Positions 43,837 to 52,700 of a stretch of DNA of 64,000 nt are shown here, piece after piece. How positions within the stretch are numbered: position 1 is the stretch's first letter; each line of letters opens with the position of its first letter. The DNA is from WTFV01 sp965203525 (GTDB lineage Bacteria > Acidobacteriota > Vicinamibacteria > Vicinamibacterales > UBA8438): positions 3,038,001 to 3,102,000 of the forward strand of contig OZ241898.1 of NCBI GenBank assembly GCA_965203525.1, read 5' to 3'. The position numbers and the translations under genes are program-made. The notes beneath the pieces are model-generated. The model searched no databases, was not told the origin of the DNA, and saw only the letters and a list, made by a program, of their open reading frames with translations.

Positions 43837-43945
43837 GTCCGTCCAGCATACAGGACCGTCACGACACGGCGCCCCGCCCGGAGCGAAGCGACCCGCCCGT
43901 ACGCCACGAACGCGCCTTCCCGCCCACGCCTGTATCATGGAGGGC

Positions 43946-44686
43946 ATGGCGCTCGACCTTGCCGCCCTGGCCGCTTTCACCGGCGTCATACTGGCCGCCA
44001 TCGGGCTGCAAACGCGCCGCCTGGACCGGCGCTTCACCGAGCTCAAGACCGACACCCGGCGAGAAATCGACGAGTACAAGGCGGACTTCGGGCGGCGGTT
44101 CGACGGGTTCCAGCAGGCGTTCGACGAGCACAAGGCGGACGTCGGGCGGCGGTTCGACGGGTTCCAGCAGGCGTTCGACGAGTACAAGGCGGACGTGCGG
44201 CACCAGTTCGCCGAGGCAAGGGAAGACACCCAACGGCGGTTCACCGAGGCAGGGGAAGGCACCCAACGGCGGTTCGACGGGTTCCAGCAGGCGTTCGACG
44301 AGCACAAGGCGGACGTGCGGCACCAGTTCGCCGAGGCAAGGGAAGACACCCAACGGCGGTTCACCGAGGCAGGGGAAGGCACCCAACGGCGGTTCGACGG
44401 GTTCCAGCAGGCGTTCGACGAGCACAAGGCGGACGTGCGGCACCAGTTCGCCGAGGCAAGGGAAGACACCCAACGGCAGTTCGCCGAGGCGCGCGACGAT
44501 CGGCGTCAGTTGATGACCCGACTCGACGCGCTGTTTCAGGAGGTCGGCCGCCTGCAAGGCGTGGTCGAACGGACCTACGAGCCCGAACGCTTCACCACGA
44601 CCCCGCCGGCGCGGCGCACCGGCGCGGCCGGCGCCGTCCGGGAATCGGCCGCGGACTACGGTCCGGCGTCCGAGTCCGAGACCTGA
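43946..44686 (+). CDS. Membrane-anchored coiled-coil protein with near-identical 120-bp repeats
   Basis: The 246-aa protein has one N-terminal membrane helix (LAALAAFTGVILAAIGL), then charged helix repeats with units such as RRFDGFQQAFDEHKADVRHQ and FAEAREDTQRRF. At DNA level 44161-44280 and 44281-44400 differ by a single base, and the next 60 bases repeat again; a shorter 54-bp unit precedes them. The C-terminus (QEVGRLQGVVERTYEPERF) is unique. Such anchors may act as spacers or scaffolds. ATG 43937 (MEGMALD) is the alternative start. The antisense reading is Trp/Ser-rich and not real. Confidence 0.75.
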   Translation: MALDLAALAAFTGVILAAIGLQTRRLDRRFTELKTDTRREIDEYKADFGRRFDGFQQAFDEHKADVGRRFDGFQQAFDEYKADVRHQFAEAREDTQRRFTEAGEGTQRRFDGFQQAFDEHKADVRHQFAEAREDTQRRFTEAGEGTQRRFDGFQQAFDEHKADVRHQFAEAREDTQRQFAEARDDRRQLMTRLDALFQEVGRLQGVVERTYEPERFTTTPPARRTGAAGAVRESAADYGPASESET

Positions 44687-44699
44687 TGGCGTCAAGCGC

Positions 44700-45545
44700 A
44701 TGACGCAGCATTACGCCACCATGCCAGCCGGACAGGAGGCGGACCGCGAGACCGCCGGCGCGGCGTTCGAGCGCCTCGTCGGGCTCATGCGGCGGCTGCG
44801 GGACGAGAACGGCTGCGCGTGGGACCGGGAGCAGACGCTGGAGTCGTTGCGTCCGTTCGTGATCGAGGAGACCTACGAGGTCGTCGACGCCATCGACCGC
44901 CGCGACCCGGCCGCTCTGTGCGACGAGCTGGGTGACCTGCTGCTCGAGGCGGTCTTTCTCGCCCAGATCAGCGCCGAGCGGGGCGACTTCGACGTCGCCG
45001 ACTCGTTGCGCGCGATCTGCGGCAAGCTGGTGCGGCGGCATCCCCACGTCTTCGGGGCGGACGCCGCCGGCAGCCGCGCGCTGACCGCCGGCGAAGTCAA
45101 GCGGCGGTGGGAAACGATCAAGGCCGAGGAGCAGAGGTCGGCCGGCCGGCCCCCGAGCCTGCTCGGGTCGATCCCCGACAGCCTGCCGGCGCTGCTGCGC
45201 GCGTACCGCCTGGGCAGACGCGCCGCGACGGTCGGGTTCGACTGGCCGGATCCGGCCGGCGCCGAGGCCAAGATCGCCGAAGAGCTGGCCGAACTGGCGG
45301 AGGCGCGCGCCAGCGGATCGGCTGCCGCCGTCGAGGAAGAGATCGGCGACCTGCTCTTCGCCGTCGCCAATTTCGCGCGCCATCTCGACGTGGACCCGGA
45401 GTCGGCGTTGCGGGCGGCCAACCGGAAGTTCACCGCCCGCTTCACCACGCTCGAGGCGCGCCTGCGGTCCCGCGGCGTCGAACCGCGCAACGCGACGCCC
45501 GCGGAGATGGACACCGAATGGCGGCGGATCAAGAGGGGCGACTGA
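44700..45545 (+). CDS. mazG: Nucleoside triphosphate pyrophosphohydrolase MazG
   Basis: The 281-aa protein has two MazG domains. The first carries NGCAWDREQTLESLRPFVIE followed by ETYEVVDAI and DELGDLLLEAVF (EExxE...ExxD metal ligands). The second has IAEELAELAEA and EEIGDLLFAVANFARHL. It hydrolyses (d)NTPs to monophosphates, for housecleaning and ppGpp control. It lies 13 bp after the coiled-coil gene. Length and motifs are standard. ATG 44721 is a possible later start. Confidence 0.95.
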   Translation: MTQHYATMPAGQEADRETAGAAFERLVGLMRRLRDENGCAWDREQTLESLRPFVIEETYEVVDAIDRRDPAALCDELGDLLLEAVFLAQISAERGDFDVADSLRAICGKLVRRHPHVFGADAAGSRALTAGEVKRRWETIKAEEQRSAGRPPSLLGSIPDSLPALLRAYRLGRRAATVGFDWPDPAGAEAKIAEELAELAEARASGSAAAVEEEIGDLLFAVANFARHLDVDPESALRAANRKFTARFTTLEARLRSRGVEPRNATPAEMDTEWRRIKRGD

Positions 45546-45618
45546 CGGTCCCCGCCCGCGACGCCCGCGAACGTCGACCGGAAACGCCGGTTGACGCACG
45601 GGTGCCGGACGCGGCCGG

Positions 45619-48111
45619 TCAACCGCCGCCGAACACCATCCGCCGGCCGTTGACGGTCGTGGCCGCCACCGCGCGTCCGCCGGTGCAGACCGTCACCGCC
45701 CCTTCGTCGCCGGTCGCCAGCACGACCGCGCCGGCCGCTTCGTAGCGGGCGACGACCTCGGGATGCGGATGGCCGAACCGGTGGTCGCGCCCCGCGCTCA
45801 CGATGGCCACCGACGCGCGCAGCGCCGCGACGAACGCGGACGAGCTCGACGTCCGGCTGCCGTGGTGCGGTGCTTTCACGACTCGCCACGCGGCCGGGTC
45901 CAGGTTCGCCGCGACCGCCCCTTCGACGCCGGCCTCGATATCGCCCGGCAGGACGACCGATACGTCGCCGTACCGCAGCTCCAGCACGAGCGAGTCGTCG
46001 TTGCGCACCCGCGGGCGCTCCCAGTCCGCCGCGGGCGGATGCGCCACCCGGACACGGACGCCGCCGACGTTCTCGACGTCGCCCGCCTGCAGCGTACGCC
46101 ACGCCGCGCCCGCGGCCCGTGCGTCCGCGCGCAGTTGCGCCAGGGCGAGGGAAGACGGGACCGGAACGCCTTCCCACACCTCCCGCGGCCGGAGGTCGCG
46201 AAGCACCGCCCCGGCGCCGCCGACGTGGTCCGGGTGGCCGTGCGTGATCGCCAGGTAGTCGAGCCGCCGCACTCCGAGCGCCCAGACCGCCGGCACCACC
46301 ACCCGCCCGCCGACGTCCGCCCGGCCGCGGACCCGCCCCGCCGCGTCCACCAGCAGCGACCGGCCGTCGGGAAAGCGCACCAGGGCGGCGTCGGCCTGAT
46401 CGACGTCGAGAAAATGCACCCGGAGCGGCCTCGCTCCGCCGGGCGCGGCGGGCAGCGGCGCGCACGCATCCGGGCTGCGCCAGCCGGACCAGCCGGGGAC
46501 GGGCGCCGCCAGCATCACGGCCGCGCTCGTGCCGACGAGCCCCGCGCCGATCGACCGCGCCGGCCGGCCGCGGGCCGCGGTGAGCCGGACGGCCCAGCCG
46601 GCATAGTAGGCGGCCACGACGGCCAGCCCGGGCGCGGGCAGCCGCCACGACAGCCAGGGCGCCCAGGCCAGGACGCGCGTCGACTCGACGATGCCGGCCG
46701 CGGCGACGTGCGCGATCCAGCCGGCCGCGCCCGCCGCGGATTGGCTGACGGGTGCCAGAACGACCACCGCGACTCCCGCCAGCTGGGCGGCCGACATCAG
46801 CGGAATGGCGGCGAAGTTCAGCCCCAGGCCGGCCACGGTGACGCGCGAGAAGTGGAGCGCGCCGATCGGGAACAGCGCGAGCTCGGCGCAGATCGTGGCC
46901 GCGAGCAGGCCGGCCGCGGGAACCGCCAGCAGCCTGACCGCCGCGGGCGGTGACGCGCCGCCGCCGGCCCACGCCATCAGCCGCGGCACACCCACCAGCA
47001 GGCCGGCCGTGGCGCCGAAGGTGAGCTGGAAACCGGGGTCGACGAGCGACCGCGGGTCCGCCGCCACCAGGCAGCCCGCCGACAGCGCGAGCGTGTTCAG
47101 GGGATCCGTCCGCTGATCGGCCGCGCGCGCCGCGAGGAACACGACGGCGGCGAAGACCGCCCGCGTCACCGACGCCTCGGGCGCCACCACGTGCGCATAG
47201 GCCAGGAGACAGGGAACGACCAGCAGGGCCGCGAGCCGTCCGCACGCGCCGGCCAGGCGCAGGGCGAGGAGCAGGGCCGCGGTCAGCACCGCGATGTTGC
47301 CGCCGGAGATGGCGATGACGTGGTAGACCCCGCCCTGCTGCAGGCGCTCGGTGGTCTCGCGGTCGAGCCCGGCGCGATCGCCGATGAGCACGGCGGTGAC
47401 GACGGCGGCCGAGCGGGCGTCGTGAACGCCCACCGCCGCGGCGACGGACCGCCGGACGAAGTCCCGGGTCCGGCCGCCCCATTCCTGGCGCAGCGAACCG
47501 GTATCGAGCACCTCGACCTGCAGCGCGCTGGTGACGGATCCGAGCAGGTCGACGCCGCGCACCTGCAACCAGTGGGCCTGATCCGGCGTGCCGTGGTTCG
47601 CGTAGCGGGGCGGACGGCGGAGCCGCACCGGCAGGCGCACGGTGCGTCCCTGCCGCCACGCGCCGATGCGGCCGCTGACGAACGAGCCGCCGACGCTCGC
47701 CCGCACGGCGCCGCGCATCGGACGCGCGACCCGCCCCCGTTCGACCCGCAGCACCTCGATCGTGAGGCTCGCGCCGTAGTCGGTGGGCACGGCGTCCCGC
47801 CGCAGCCGGCCGGCGATCCAGGTGACGGCAGCCGGCGCATCCGCCGCGATTTCCGCTTCGAACCACTCCAGGATCGGCGCGGGCAGCTCCGCGCGGGACC
47901 GCTGGCCGGCCACCAGCCCGGCCAGCGCGTAGCCGAGCAGGCAGAAGACGACGGTGGTTCGCCCCGCGCCGAGGGCGACGCCTGCGACGGCGGCGAAGAC
48001 GGCGACGACGGCCCCCGCCAGCGCGACCGCGGGAACCAGCGCCGGCAACGACCACCCCGCGCCGGCGCCGGCGAGCAGCGCGAGCGCGGGCGGCAGCGCG
48101 GGACGGGTCAC
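45619..48111 (-). CDS. comEC: ComEC/Rec2 competence DNA channel
   Basis: The 830-aa protein starts with GTG. It has N-terminal membrane helices, an OB-like DUF4131 region, the competence domain with VYHVIAISGGNIAVL and a C-terminal MBL-fold domain (LRVHFLDVDQADAALVRFPD, AITHGHPDHVGG, KAPHHGSRTSS). It conducts single-stranded DNA across the inner membrane in natural transformation. The standalone DprA-like gene at 51258 is the only other competence-related gene here. The length is normal and the MBL metal residues are kept, as in many ComEC proteins thought to degrade one strand. Confidence 0.93.
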   Translation of the reverse strand: MTRPALPPALALLAGAGAGWSLPALVPAVALAGAVVAVFAAVAGVALGAGRTTVVFCLLGYALAGLVAGQRSRAELPAPILEWFEAEIAADAPAAVTWIAGRLRRDAVPTDYGASLTIEVLRVERGRVARPMRGAVRASVGGSFVSGRIGAWRQGRTVRLPVRLRRPPRYANHGTPDQAHWLQVRGVDLLGSVTSALQVEVLDTGSLRQEWGGRTRDFVRRSVAAAVGVHDARSAAVVTAVLIGDRAGLDRETTERLQQGGVYHVIAISGGNIAVLTAALLLALRLAGACGRLAALLVVPCLLAYAHVVAPEASVTRAVFAAVVFLAARAADQRTDPLNTLALSAGCLVAADPRSLVDPGFQLTFGATAGLLVGVPRLMAWAGGGASPPAAVRLLAVPAAGLLAATICAELALFPIGALHFSRVTVAGLGLNFAAIPLMSAAQLAGVAVVVLAPVSQSAAGAAGWIAHVAAAGIVESTRVLAWAPWLSWRLPAPGLAVVAAYYAGWAVRLTAARGRPARSIGAGLVGTSAAVMLAAPVPGWSGWRSPDACAPLPAAPGGARPLRVHFLDVDQADAALVRFPDGRSLLVDAAGRVRGRADVGGRVVVPAVWALGVRRLDYLAITHGHPDHVGGAGAVLRDLRPREVWEGVPVPSSLALAQLRADARAAGAAWRTLQAGDVENVGGVRVRVAHPPAADWERPRVRNDDSLVLELRYGDVSVVLPGDIEAGVEGAVAANLDPAAWRVVKAPHHGSRTSSSSAFVAALRASVAIVSAGRDHRFGHPHPEVVARYEAAGAVVLATGDEGAVTVCTGGRAVAATTVNGRRMVFGGG

Positions 48112-48157
48112 GCGACGGGTTCATGCAAACTCGACGCCGATCGGTGGCGGGGCTGGT

Positions 48158-48325
48158 TCAGTCCACGGAACGCAGCGCGCGGGCGACCCTGTCGATCCGC
48201 GCGCGGACCTTGTCCGGATTCGTCGTACCGACGGTATGGAGGTCCGCGAAACCCTCGTCGCGCAGAACCGGGGCGAGTGCCGCCTTGAACGTCGCCCCCC
48301 GCACCGGATCGGGTCCCGGCCGTCA
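48158..48325 (-). pseudogene. 3' remnant of an unidentified gene
   Basis: On the minus strand the frame reads VRGATFKAALAPVLRDEGFA then DLHTVGTTNPDKVRARIDRV and ARALRSVD before a stop at 48158. It has the look of a genuine protein C-terminus but no start. Its frame is closed upstream by the stop of the HEPN gene. The family was not recognised. It suggests that the HEPN gene replaced or interrupted an older gene. Confidence 0.5.
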
Positions 48326-49045
48326 GGACAGCCATGGCGGCTTGCACTTGTCGTCCGGCCCCTTGCCCACGCGCGGGAACGGCGGCTCGCCCCAGTCCTC
48401 ATTGGGTTTGGCCTTGATGACTTCGTGAAAGCGGGGAACGAACTCGCTCAACAGCCTCGCGCCCCGAATGACCTGCGTTCGGCCCCGACTGCCCGATCCG
48501 GCGCTCCCACCGTGTACGATCTGATTGCGGACGACGCTCAGATTCTCGAACAGGTCGTTCAAGGTTCCCGCGATCTTACATTGACACCAAACTGGGTCGT
48601 TCAGACGCTTCTGATACCGAACTGCTTCGTTCAGACGCTTCCTCGCCGACCCGACCCAGTTCCGAAAATCCCTCTTCCATTCATCGGCCGTTTCCGGCAC
48701 CTTTTCGTCCTCTTTCTGCACCTTCCGCCGCCTTCTCCAGAAGGACGGATGCGCCTGCCGCAACTCGAGAATGCTCACGACGTCCTTCTTCTGCGCGCGC
48801 AGGATACTCTGCAACGTTTCCGGGTCATGATCCGTCAACCTCCCATGAAATTCTCGTCTCTCCTCCTCATGTCCGACCTTCGCCCCCCCGGTCTCGTTCA
48901 TGTGGTAGGCCGCTTCGTAGGCGATCCAGTAGAACAGAAACCGGATATGGGCTTCTTCCTTGCCGGAAATCGCTTCTGCTCCCGCGTGAGAAATCCACGT
49001 GCTCATGCGTGCGATCCGGCGCCCGTTTCGGTCCGTGACGGACAT
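48323..49045 (-). CDS. HEPN-type protein with R-x4-H motif
   Basis: The 240-aa protein is helical and contains RFLFYWIAYEAAY near residues 35-47 and LFENLSVVRNQIVHGG near 165-180; R173-N-Q-I-V-H178 is the HEPN RNase motif R-x4-6-H. The frame is preceded by an AGGAGGGG site six bases before ATG 49045. GC content is visibly lower than in the surrounding genes, which points to recent transfer. Related Apea/MAE_28990-type HEPN proteins act in defence or toxin modules. No nucleotidyltransferase partner is adjacent. Confidence 0.75.
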   Translation of the reverse strand: MSVTDRNGRRIARMSTWISHAGAEAISGKEEAHIRFLFYWIAYEAAYHMNETGGAKVGHEEERREFHGRLTDHDPETLQSILRAQKKDVVSILELRQAHPSFWRRRRKVQKEDEKVPETADEWKRDFRNWVGSARKRLNEAVRYQKRLNDPVWCQCKIAGTLNDLFENLSVVRNQIVHGGSAGSGSRGRTQVIRGARLLSEFVPRFHEVIKAKPNEDWGEPPFPRVGKGPDDKCKPPWLS

Positions 49046-49323
49046 GTTCCCCTCCTGTTGCGCCTGCGAATCACGATCCCGTCCGCCGAAATCGTATCAG
49101 AAAGGCGGCTTGAAACCGTCCTTCCTTCGCCGAGCTCCGGCAGCCGCCCCTCGAGCACTTCCCGCACGCCGCGATAATGCTCCAGGTACGCCTCGCGGCA
49201 GGTCTTCAGATCGCTGGACAGCTTCCGGGGTCATCAGGCTCAGGGCGAGCGTCCCCGCATTGCACAGTCCCGGATCCGCCGCCGTGCCTTGCACGGGTGT
49301 TGATTTCGTGTTATCTTCGCCCT
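49046..49323. other. Intergenic region with a possible gene fragment
   Basis: On the minus strand about 49100-49215 can be read as SSDLKTCREAYLEHYRGVRE and VLEGRLPELGEG, which looks like coding sequence of a charged helical protein without start or context. It may be the other side of the gene whose end lies at 48158. The 49216-49323 part contains the leader of the DUF5131 gene; nothing else is seen. Confidence 0.4.
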
Positions 49324-50052
49324 GTGAGCGACAGATCACGAATCGAGTGGACCGACGCCACCTGGAATCCGATTCGCGGCTGCTCCAAGATCAGCCCCGG
49401 CTGCAAGCACTGCTACGCCGAGACGTTCGCGGAACGGTTTCGAGGAGTACCGGGGCACCCCTTCGAGCAGGGCTTCACCCTGCGCATCGTACCGGAGAAA
49501 CTGAACGAGCCGCTGTCGTGGCGCCGCCCCCGCAAGGTGTTCGTCAACTCGATGAGCGATCTCTTCCACGAAGCCGTCCCGTCCGACTACATCGCATCGG
49601 TCGGCTCGGTCATGAAGCGGGCCGACCGGCACACGTTCCAGGTGCTGACGAAACGGCACGACCGGATGCGGCGCCTGCTCGAAGGCGAGCTGCGCTGGAT
49701 GGGCGCACTTGCCAACGTCTGGTTCGGCGTGAGCGCCGAGGACCGCCGCCACGGCCTTCCCAGGATTGACGCCCTGCGCCGGACGCCGGCCATGGTCCGC
49801 TTCGTCTCGATGGAACCCCTGCTCGAGGATCTGGGCGACGTCGACCTGACGGAGATCCATTGGGTGATCGCCGGCGGCGAGAGCGGCCCGCGCGCCAGAA
49901 CGGTCCGAACCGACTGGCTCCTCGGCATCGAGCGCCAGTGCCGCGAACGGGGAGTGCCGTTCTTCTTCAAGCAGTGGGGTGGCTCCCGCAAGCACGCGAC
50001 CGGCCGTACGCTCAACGGCCGCACGTATGACGACTTCCCTGTCGCACGGTGA
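49324..50052 (+). CDS. DUF5131 / phage Gp37-Gp68 family protein (three-Cys motif)
   Basis: The 242-aa protein starts with GTG. It has the conserved IEWTDATWNPIRGC opening and three cysteines, C20, C27 and C30 (C-x6-C-x2-C), reminiscent of a radical-SAM-like iron-sulfur site. Further family segments are VFVNSMSDLFHEAV, RFVSMEPLLEDLG and WVIAGGESGPRARTV, followed by VPFFFKQWGG. It is the known partner of TcmP, which follows with a GTGA overlap. The pair is mobile and occurs in phages and defence islands; the reaction is not known. Confidence 0.88.
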   Translation: MSDRSRIEWTDATWNPIRGCSKISPGCKHCYAETFAERFRGVPGHPFEQGFTLRIVPEKLNEPLSWRRPRKVFVNSMSDLFHEAVPSDYIASVGSVMKRADRHTFQVLTKRHDRMRRLLEGELRWMGALANVWFGVSAEDRRHGLPRIDALRRTPAMVRFVSMEPLLEDLGDVDLTEIHWVIAGGESGPRARTVRTDWLLGIERQCRERGVPFFFKQWGGSRKHATGRTLNGRTYDDFPVAR

Positions 50053-51173
50053 CAGGCGACACGCCGGGACCGATCATGACGAACGCGGATCAGAATCCGG
50101 ACTACTGGTTGGCGTATGGCACGTTCCAGAAGATCAAGCACGATCTTATTCGGAACTACCTCGGCGGATGGTTTCCAAAGCTCGGCACATGGGCCGGCCG
50201 CGTGCTGTACGTGGACACGCATGCCGGGCGCGGACGGCACCGTTCCGGCGAAACCGGATCGCCGTTGGTCGCCCTTCGCACCCTTCTCGAACATTCCTAT
50301 CGTGACAGACTTCTTCAGCAGTCCGAAGTCAGGTTCTTCTTCATCGAACAAGACCCCGCCAACCTGGACGCCCTGAATGCGGAATTGAAGCAAATGGGCC
50401 CTCTCCCCGCTCGTGTCCACGTGGACACGAGCGGGGACGACGCCTACCGGGTGCTGTCAGACAGCGTTCGGACTCTTCAGGCGAGTGGACAAAGGATGGC
50501 GCCCGCATTCATCTTCGTCGATCCGTACGGTTTCAAGCTGCCCGGGGACCTGTTGGCTCGGCTGATGGCCGCCGGACAAGTAGAACTGTTCGTGAACGTG
50601 ATCTGGCGCGAGCTCGACATGGCCATCCAGAAACGCCCACCCGCCGAACACGGTTTGGCTACGACGCTCGACCGGATCTTCGCCGGTGACGACTGGTGGA
50701 TGATCGACGGTGATACCGCGAACGAACGGATGGACCAAGCCGTGCGGTTGTTTTCGAACCGCATTGGAGCCAGGTGGCACACGTACATCCGCATGACCAG
50801 CGGCGGAGACGCCGTGAGATACCTGCTCCTCCACCTGACGAATCACGACCAAGGTCGTGAACTCATGAAGGAGTGCATCTGGAAGGTCGCGCCGGATGGC
50901 GGCTTCGAGGTCCGGCAACGTGACGACCACCGGCAACCGTTGCTCATCAAGCCGGAACCCGATTTGACGCCGCTACGCGAGTGGCTGCTCGAACGCCTGC
51001 GCCAACGACCGCATACGAAGTCGGAACTCGACGACGAGCTTCGTTTGGAACTATGGCTTCCAACCCACCTGCGAACGATCGTCAGACGACTGCGCGAGGG
51101 TCACGAGGTTGAGGTCGACGGTTCGTCCGGCATGATCTCCCTGCCCCGCAATCCGAGACTGCCCTTCTCGTGA
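50049..51173 (+). CDS. tcmP: Three-Cys-motif partner protein TcmP
   Basis: The 374-aa protein (367 if ATG 50076 is used) has the pattern KIKHDLIRNYLGGWFPKLGT, VLYVDTHAGRGRH, FIEQDPANLDALNAEL and PAFIFVDPYGFKLPGDLL. This order resembles a Rossmann methyltransferase-like fold (DxHAGxG, then an acidic residue, then DPYG). A C-terminal winged-helix-like region (TPLREWLLERLRQRPHTKSE) follows. The start overlaps the DUF5131 stop, so the two are co-translated. Named for its co-occurrence with the three-Cys protein; function is unproven but association with defence is common. Confidence 0.9.
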   Translation: MTGDTPGPIMTNADQNPDYWLAYGTFQKIKHDLIRNYLGGWFPKLGTWAGRVLYVDTHAGRGRHRSGETGSPLVALRTLLEHSYRDRLLQQSEVRFFFIEQDPANLDALNAELKQMGPLPARVHVDTSGDDAYRVLSDSVRTLQASGQRMAPAFIFVDPYGFKLPGDLLARLMAAGQVELFVNVIWRELDMAIQKRPPAEHGLATTLDRIFAGDDWWMIDGDTANERMDQAVRLFSNRIGARWHTYIRMTSGGDAVRYLLLHLTNHDQGRELMKECIWKVAPDGGFEVRQRDDHRQPLLIKPEPDLTPLREWLLERLRQRPHTKSELDDELRLELWLPTHLRTIVRRLREGHEVEVDGSSGMISLPRNPRLPFS

Positions 51174-51257
51174 CCGCCCCGAGGCAACTTCCCTGCCGGC
51201 AACCGTGGTCCGCGCCAGCCGACCCGACGCCAAGGGACAACCCGAAGAGACACGGAA

Positions 51258-51914
51258 TCACGCGGACGATCCGATTCCACCCGCCAGAAGCGGCGCCGGA
51301 TCGTTCGCCGACACCGGCGCGGCGCCGAGCGCCACGAGGTGGGCGTTGTCCGGCGACTCCAGGGTGAACACCGGCTTGCCGCCGGCCAGGGCGTCCCGGC
51401 ACAGCCGTTCGGTCTTGCCGCCCGGTTCGGCGTGCGCGACCAAAAGCCGGTCCGCGAGGGCGGCGACGCGGGCGTTGCGTTCGGCGGCGACGGCCGCGGT
51501 CGGGCGGCGGAGCGCGTCGTCGAAGAACGACAGGATCAGCAGGCGGCCGGCGGCGAGCGGCGCGTTCCAGGCTTTCGGAATCCGCATGACGCCCAGCCCC
51601 CGCGCCGGACAGACGACGACTCGGCAGGAGCCGCGCAGCAGCAGGTCCAGGAACTCCTTCTCCATCGGCGACTGGAACCCGCCGACGAGCGTCACCGGCG
51701 CGGCTCGCAGCGCCCGCGCCAGATCGTAGGTCTTGAGCAGCGCGTCGCCGGGGGCGCGCACCGAGCAGAAGAAGCCGAGCAACCGCCCGTCCAGCGCGCC
51801 GAGGTCGCCGCGGACGGTGACCGGAACCGGCCGGCCGGCTCGCGAACACCCCCGCAACGCCGCCGGATAATCGGGCGAATCCGGCGGCACCCGTCTCCGG
51901 CGCGCAGCTTCCAT
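51258..51914 (-). CDS. DprA-like SLOG/Rossmann protein, short form
   Basis: The ~218-aa protein follows the DprA core: VPPDSPDYPAALRGC, VTVRGDLGALDGRLLGFFCS, TLVGGFQSPMEKEFLDLLL, CPARGLGVMRIPKAW and AGGKPVFTLESPDNAHLV. It lacks the N-terminal SAM and C-terminal winged-helix domains of full DprA. The usual GSR and GGA glycine motifs are degenerate (FCSVRAP, VGGFQS). It may be a SLOG-type nucleotide sensor rather than a true RecA loader. ATGs at 51935 and 51914 are possible. It is 61 bp downstream of the MNT gene on the same strand. Confidence 0.75.
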   Translation of the reverse strand: MEAARRRRVPPDSPDYPAALRGCSRAGRPVPVTVRGDLGALDGRLLGFFCSVRAPGDALLKTYDLARALRAAPVTLVGGFQSPMEKEFLDLLLRGSCRVVVCPARGLGVMRIPKAWNAPLAAGRLLILSFFDDALRRPTAAVAAERNARVAALADRLLVAHAEPGGKTERLCRDALAGGKPVFTLESPDNAHLVALGAAPVSANDPAPLLAGGIGSSA

Positions 51915-51974
51915 CGCGTCCGCGGCAGGAGTCACCGCCGCGGCCCGCCTGCCGCTCTCTCTGGGGAAAACCGT

Positions 51975-52289
51975 TCAGGGCGACTCATACACGACCTTTC
52001 CCCCGTCGAGCGCCGGCTTGATCACGAGCGCATGGCTGTCCCGGTAGCGCTCGACGTCCGCGGGAGTGACCACGACCACGTCGACGGCAGCGCCGACGCC
52101 GTGCAGGTTCTCGTAGATCCGTCCGGCCAGGTTTCTCCGATGCGCCCCCTCCTTCACGATCAGCAGATCGACGTCGCTGTACGGTCCCATCCCGCCCCGG
52201 GCGGCGGAGCCGAACAGGATGATCCGCTCTGGCTGCGCGACCGCGACGATGCGCCGGACGATGTCGTCCAACGTGCGATCGTCGAGCAT
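51975..52289 (-). CDS. Orphan minimal nucleotidyltransferase (MNT)
   Basis: The 104-aa protein starts at ATG 52289 (MLDDRTLDDIVRRIV) and has the motif ILFGSAARGGMGPYSDVDLL with both metal-binding Asp residues, then VDVVVVTPADVERYR. MNT proteins normally have a HEPN partner encoded next to them; no HEPN gene follows here, and the next gene is the DprA-like one. It could act on a HEPN protein elsewhere, such as the one at 48323, or be an orphaned antitoxin. The length is normal. Confidence 0.85.
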   Translation of the reverse strand: MLDDRTLDDIVRRIVAVAQPERIILFGSAARGGMGPYSDVDLLIVKEGAHRRNLAGRIYENLHGVGAAVDVVVVTPADVERYRDSHALVIKPALDGGKVVYESP

Positions 52290-52337
52290 CGCGCCGCCCG
52301 CGCCCTGCCGGTCGTCGCCGACTCCTCTCCGGCTCAT

Positions 52338-52490
52338 GCCGTCTGCCTCCCTTCAGCGCGCCGCTACGTCCGGTGCGGGGATCACGTCGATGCCGCCACA
52401 ACGCCCTGCCCGCCTTGAGCCGCCTCCGGGTCTTCCGGTCCGCCGCCGGCGGTACTACCGGCTGCGCCCATTTTCGTCTACAATCCGATC
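52338..52490. other. Divergent intergenic region
   Basis: The 153-bp stretch separates the MNT gene from a small plus-strand operon. It should contain both promoters. An AT-richer attttcgtctacaatcc stretch just before 52491 could be a -10 region (tacaat) for the small operon. Confidence 0.4.
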
Positions 52491-52700
52491 ATGGAGGGTC
52501 GGGTCGATCACGATCCGGACCGGCTGCAATCCGAGAAATACAGATACGAGACGCAACGGATGCAAATGATCGCTGCCAAGGATTTGGAGCATCCGATGCC
52601 CGCTGAAAGTCTCCCGCTGGCGGATCCGGCAGGGAATCCGGCAGAGCACGTGAAGAGTAAGGAAGCGGAGTCGACGAAGGGTGGAGAACGGTTCCCATGA
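52491..52700 (+). CDS. Small acidic/polar protein, first gene of a two-gene operon
   Basis: The 69-aa protein is not recognised. It is hydrophilic, with a Met/Gln-rich helix (SEKYRYETQRMQMIAAKDLE) and a Pro/Ala-rich tail. Its stop overlaps the start of the next gene (ATGA), and a tacaat box lies just upstream, both favouring a real gene. It may be an antitoxin-like or regulatory partner of the following protein. Confidence 0.6.
   Translation: MEGRVDHDPDRLQSEKYRYETQRMQMIAAKDLEHPMPAESLPLADPAGNPAEHVKSKEAESTKGGERFP

Noticed and set aside
43837..44469. Trp/Ser-rich repeat extension of the DUF1844 frame
   Set aside because: It is antisense to the coiled-coil gene and only the C-terminal part matches DUF1844.
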